Of a stretch of 64,000 bases of DNA, positions 61,286 to 64,000 are shown piece by piece. Origin of the DNA: Ferrovibrio sp041906005 (lineage in GTDB: Bacteria > Pseudomonadota > Alphaproteobacteria > Ferrovibrionales > Ferrovibrionaceae). Position 1 is the stretch's first letter. Every line of letters starts with the position of its first letter. The DNA lies in the NCBI RefSeq assembly GCF_041906005.1, contig NZ_JAYRJY010000001.1, positions 2,604,001-2,668,000 on the forward strand. The letters are read 5' to 3'. A model generated the notes under the pieces. The model was not told where the DNA came from. It did not search any database and worked only from the letters and a program-made list of their open reading frames with translations. The translations under genes and the position numbers were made by a program.

Positions 61286-62473
61286 ATGACCAAGCCTGCC
61301 ACGCGACACCCCGAAACCAAACCGGCGTCCGCGCATTTCTCTTCCGGCCCCTGCGCCAAGCGCCCCGGCTGGACCCCCGAAATCCTGAAAAATGCCCTGG
61401 TGGGCCGTTCGCATCGTTCGAAAGAGGGCAAGGCCCGTCTGGTCGAGGCGATTGAGCTGCATCGCAAGATTCTCGGCATCCCGGCCGATTACCGGATCGG
61501 CATCGTGCCGGCTTCCGATACCGGCGCCGTCGAGATGGCGCTGTGGTCGCTGCTCGGCCCCCGCGGCGTCGATGTGCTGGCCTGGGAAAGCTTTGGCTCC
61601 GGCTGGGGTGGCGACATCACCAAGGAGCTCAAGCTCAAGGATGTCCGCACGCTGAAGGCTGGTTATGGCGATATCCCCGACCTGAAACAGGTGGACTGGA
61701 CCCGCGATGTGGTCTTTACCTGGAATGGCACCACCTCGGGCGTGAAGGTTCCCAACGGCGACTGGATTGCCGATAACCGCGAAGGTCTGTCGATCTGTGA
61801 CGCCACTTCGGCGGTGTTTGCGATGGACCTGCCCTGGTCCAAGCTGGATGTCACCACCTGGTCGTGGCAGAAGGCGACCGGCGGCGAGGCCGCGCATGGC
61901 ATGATCGTGCTGAGCCCGCGCGCGGTGCAGCGCCTGGAGACCTATACCCCGGCCTGGCCGTTGCCCAAGATCTTCCGCATGGCCAAGGACGGCAAGCTGA
62001 TCGAGGGCATCTTCAAGGGCGAGACGATCAACACGCCTTCCATGCTGTGCGTCGAGGACATCATCGACGCCCTGAAATGGGGCGAGAGCGTCGGCGGCCT
62101 GAAGGGCATGATCGCCCGCTCGGAAGCCAACCTGAAGGCGATTGCCGACTGGGCTGCCAAGACCGACTGGGTCGATTTCCTTGCCGGCGATGCGGCCGTG
62201 CGGTCCAATACCTCGATCTGCCTCAAGGTGGTCGATCCCTGGTTCACTGCTCTGGGTCCGAAGGATCAGGAAGCGGCGGCCAAGCAGATCGCCAGCCTGC
62301 TGGAGAAAGAGGGCGTGGCGCTGGATATCGGTGCCTATCGCGACGCGCCTCCGGGCTTGCGCATCTGGGGCGGTGCCACGGTGGAAACTGCCGATGTGGC
62401 CGCCCTTTGCCCCTGGCTGGACTGGGCCTTCGCGGAAGTGAAGGCCACCTACAAGCCGGCCGCGGCCGCCTGA
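61286..62473 (+). CDS. serC: Phosphoserine aminotransferase
   Basis: 395 residues, GGAAGGA upstream. PLP fold-type I: HFSSGPCAKRPGW, IGIVPASDTGAVEMALWSLLG, WNGTTSGVKVP, DATSAVFAMDLPW and the PLP lysine K196 in TWSWQKATGGEAAHGM. It turns 3-phosphohydroxypyruvate into phosphoserine. The longer N-terminal form and KATGGE motif match alphaproteobacterial SerC. A terminator lies between it and serA. Confidence 0.95.
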   Translation: MTKPATRHPETKPASAHFSSGPCAKRPGWTPEILKNALVGRSHRSKEGKARLVEAIELHRKILGIPADYRIGIVPASDTGAVEMALWSLLGPRGVDVLAWESFGSGWGGDITKELKLKDVRTLKAGYGDIPDLKQVDWTRDVVFTWNGTTSGVKVPNGDWIADNREGLSICDATSAVFAMDLPWSKLDVTTWSWQKATGGEAAHGMIVLSPRAVQRLETYTPAWPLPKIFRMAKDGKLIEGIFKGETINTPSMLCVEDIIDALKWGESVGGLKGMIARSEANLKAIADWAAKTDWVDFLAGDAAVRSNTSICLKVVDPWFTALGPKDQEAAAKQIASLLEKEGVALDIGAYRDAPPGLRIWGGATVETADVAALCPWLDWAFAEVKATYKPAAAA

Positions 62474-62484
62474 TCACGCTTTGA

Positions 62485-62514
62485 ACGGGCGTCGCGTCAG
62501 CGGCGCCCGTTTTT
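62485..62514 (+). terminator. Intrinsic terminator between serC and serA
   Basis: ACGGGCGTCGC-GTCA-GCGGCGCCCGT, an 11-bp stem with one T-G pair, followed by TTTT. It separates serC from serA, so serA either has its own promoter or depends on readthrough. Confidence 0.85.
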
Positions 62515-62543
62515 CTTCCATCCAAAAATTCGAGGACGATTCC

Positions 62544-64000
62544 ATGGTCAAGGTTCTGATTTCCGACGAACTGAGCCCCGCCGCCGTCGACATCTTCAAG
62601 TCGCGCGGCGTGCAGGTCGATATCAAGACGGGCCTGAAGCCCGAGGAACTGCTCGCCATCATCGGCGAGTATGACGGCCTGGCGATCCGCTCGGCCACCA
62701 AGGTCACCGCCAAGGTGCTGGAAGCCGCCACCAAGCTGAAGGTCGTCGGTCGTGCCGGCATCGGCGTCGACAATGTCGACATTCCGGCCGCCACCGCGCG
62801 TGGCGTCTGCGTGATGAACACGCCGTTCGGCAATTCGATCACCACTGCCGAACATGCCGTGGCCATGATGATGGCGCTGGCCCGTGAAATCCCGCAGGCC
62901 GACCGTTCCACCCAGGCCGGCAAGTGGGAAAAGAACCGCTTCATGGGCGTCGAGCTGTACGGCAAGACGCTGGGTCTGATCGGCTGTGGCAATATCGGCT
63001 CCATCGTGGCCGACCGGGCCCAGGGCCTGAAGATGCGCGTGGTGGGCTACGATCCGTTCCTGACCCCCGAGCGCGCCACCGCGCTGGGCATCGAGAAGGT
63101 CGAACTGGATGAACTGCTGGCCCGCGCCGATTTCATCAGCCTGCACACCCCGCTGACCGAGCAGACCAAGAACATCCTGGATGCCAAGACGCTGGCCAAG
63201 TGCAAGAAGGGCGTGCGCATCGTCAACTGTGCCCGTGGCGGCCTCGTCAACGAAGCCGACCTGAAAGCGGCTCTGGATAGCGGCCACGTCGCAGGCGCGG
63301 CCTTCGACGTGTTTGTCACCGAGCCGGCCAAGGAGAACGTGCTGTTCGGCCACGAGCGCTTCATCGCCACGCCGCATCTGGGCGCGTCGACCAACGAAGC
63401 GCAGGAGAATGTCGCCTTGCAGGTGGCCGAGCAGATCTCGGATTACCTGATCTCGGGTGCCGTCACCAACGCGCTGAACATGCCGTCGGTCTCGGCGGAG
63501 GACGCGCCTAAGCTGAAACCTTATATGAAGCTGGCCGAACAACTCGGTAGCTTCGTCGGCCAGTTGGCGGAAGCCAACCTGACCAAGGTGATCATCGAGT
63601 ATGAAGGCCATGTCGCCAAGCTGAACACCCGGCCGCTGACCGCCATCGTGCTGGAAGGCCTGCTGCGCCGGCAGCTCGACAGCGTCAATATGGTCAATGC
63701 CCCGCTGGTGGCCAAGGAGCGCAATATCGAGGTCTCCGAGGTCAAGCATGACCGCGAGGGTGACTACCAGACCCTGATGCGTGTCACGATCCATGCAGAC
63801 AAGGTGCGGCATCTCTCGGGCACGCTGTTCGCCGACAAGAAGCCGCGCGTGGTGGAAATCAAGGGTATCGATATCGACGCCGAGCTCGGCCCGAACATGC
63901 TCTATGTCACCAACGAGGACAAACCGGGTTTCATCGGCGGCCTTGGCACTGTGCTGGGCAATGCCGGCATCAATATCGCCACCTTCCACCTCGGCCGCGC
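62544..64000 (+). CDS. serA: D-3-phosphoglycerate dehydrogenase, 3' end outside window
   Basis: 485 residues visible of a usual 525; open at the right edge. Begins MVKVLISDELSPAAVDIFKSRG. NAD-binding GCGNIGSIVADRAQGL (about residue 147), catalytic Arg in CARGGLVNEADL, Glu in the next block and His in TPHLGAST. An intervening ASB domain and the start of the C-terminal ACT domain (VTNEDKPGFIGGLGTVLG) are present, so this is the long type that can be inhibited by serine. It makes 3-phosphohydroxypyruvate, the substrate of SerC. Confidence 0.95.
   Translation, partial: MVKVLISDELSPAAVDIFKSRGVQVDIKTGLKPEELLAIIGEYDGLAIRSATKVTAKVLEAATKLKVVGRAGIGVDNVDIPAATARGVCVMNTPFGNSITTAEHAVAMMMALAREIPQADRSTQAGKWEKNRFMGVELYGKTLGLIGCGNIGSIVADRAQGLKMRVVGYDPFLTPERATALGIEKVELDELLARADFISLHTPLTEQTKNILDAKTLAKCKKGVRIVNCARGGLVNEADLKAALDSGHVAGAAFDVFVTEPAKENVLFGHERFIATPHLGASTNEAQENVALQVAEQISDYLISGAVTNALNMPSVSAEDAPKLKPYMKLAEQLGSFVGQLAEANLTKVIIEYEGHVAKLNTRPLTAIVLEGLLRRQLDSVNMVNAPLVAKERNIEVSEVKHDREGDYQTLMRVTIHADKVRHLSGTLFADKKPRVVEIKGIDIDAELGPNMLYVTNEDKPGFIGGLGTVLGNAGINIATFHLGR

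Noticed and set aside
62244..63989. 581-codon minus-strand frame over serC and serA
   Set aside because: Shadow of serA, which is missing its stop only because the window ends.

Overview
The window (64 kb, high GC, no tRNA, rRNA, CRISPR array, transposase or phage gene seen) looks like chromosomal DNA of a free-living, motile alphaproteobacterium, probably of the Rhodospirillales type. The reasons are the parvulin-argJ-mutT order, the SqrR/BigR-type sulfur regulator, an OlsB-type ornithine-lipid acyltransferase, an xWxxF-tailed chemoreceptor, a sigma-54 promoter and alphaproteobacterial SerC. The taxon is inferred from gene content and not from a search. The window cuts a TDT/TehA-family transporter gene at the left edge and serA at the right edge.

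Region 1 (1-9.8 kb): one long minus-strand operon. It runs DUF2892 - RND adaptor - RND pump - ArsR regulator (BigR/SqrR type) - rhodanese-DUF2892 fusion - MBL persulfide-dioxygenase-like hydrolase - TSUP sulfite exporter - TDT/TehA-like channel. It joins persulfide/sulfite detoxification to an RND efflux pump under a thiol-switch repressor. A TehB-like methyltransferase and an OsmC protein diverge from it, followed by an MFS gene and an AsmA-like protein.

Region 2 (10.8-25.2 kb): a sugar-acid catabolic island. RraA-like, split UxaA-type dehydratase (SAF and catalytic subunits), SDR and FAH-family hydrolase form one operon. A KDG kinase diverges from a GntR/FCD regulator, a DMT permease and an IlvD/Edd dehydratase. 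An ABC sugar importer, 2-keto-3-deoxygalactonate kinase and a KDPG/KDPGal aldolase follow. Three copies of a 16-bp box (AACTGAYATATSAGAT, with core CTGATATATCAG) lie in front of the three transcription starts, so this is one GntR regulon. The gene set supports both a phosphorylative (kinase and aldolase) and a hydrolytic (SDR and FAH) route.

Region 3 (25.1-46 kb): mostly housekeeping and lipid genes. These are two patatin-like proteins, a methyltransferase, TetR with its operator, VOC, MutT, ArgJ, a parvulin, an esterase, RibA with a degenerate N-terminal RibB-like domain, a sigma-54-driven unknown protein, an L,D-transpeptidase-like protein, a nitronate monooxygenase, PrpE, AmpG-like MFS, OlsB and two acyl-CoA ligases.

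Region 4 (46-64 kb): ferredoxin-NADP reductase, an FMN-binding protein, a PAS protein, a quinone oxidoreductase, a soluble tandem-PAS chemoreceptor with CheW, ComM, cytochrome b561, a yybP-ykoY manganese riboswitch controlling a UPF0016/TMEM165 exporter, and an LTA-synthase-family sulfatase next to an OmpR-type two-component system. The same direct repeat (GTAAG-N6-GTAAG) stands upstream of both the sulfatase and the two-component operon. The window ends in serC-serA, which has a structured leader and an intergenic terminator.
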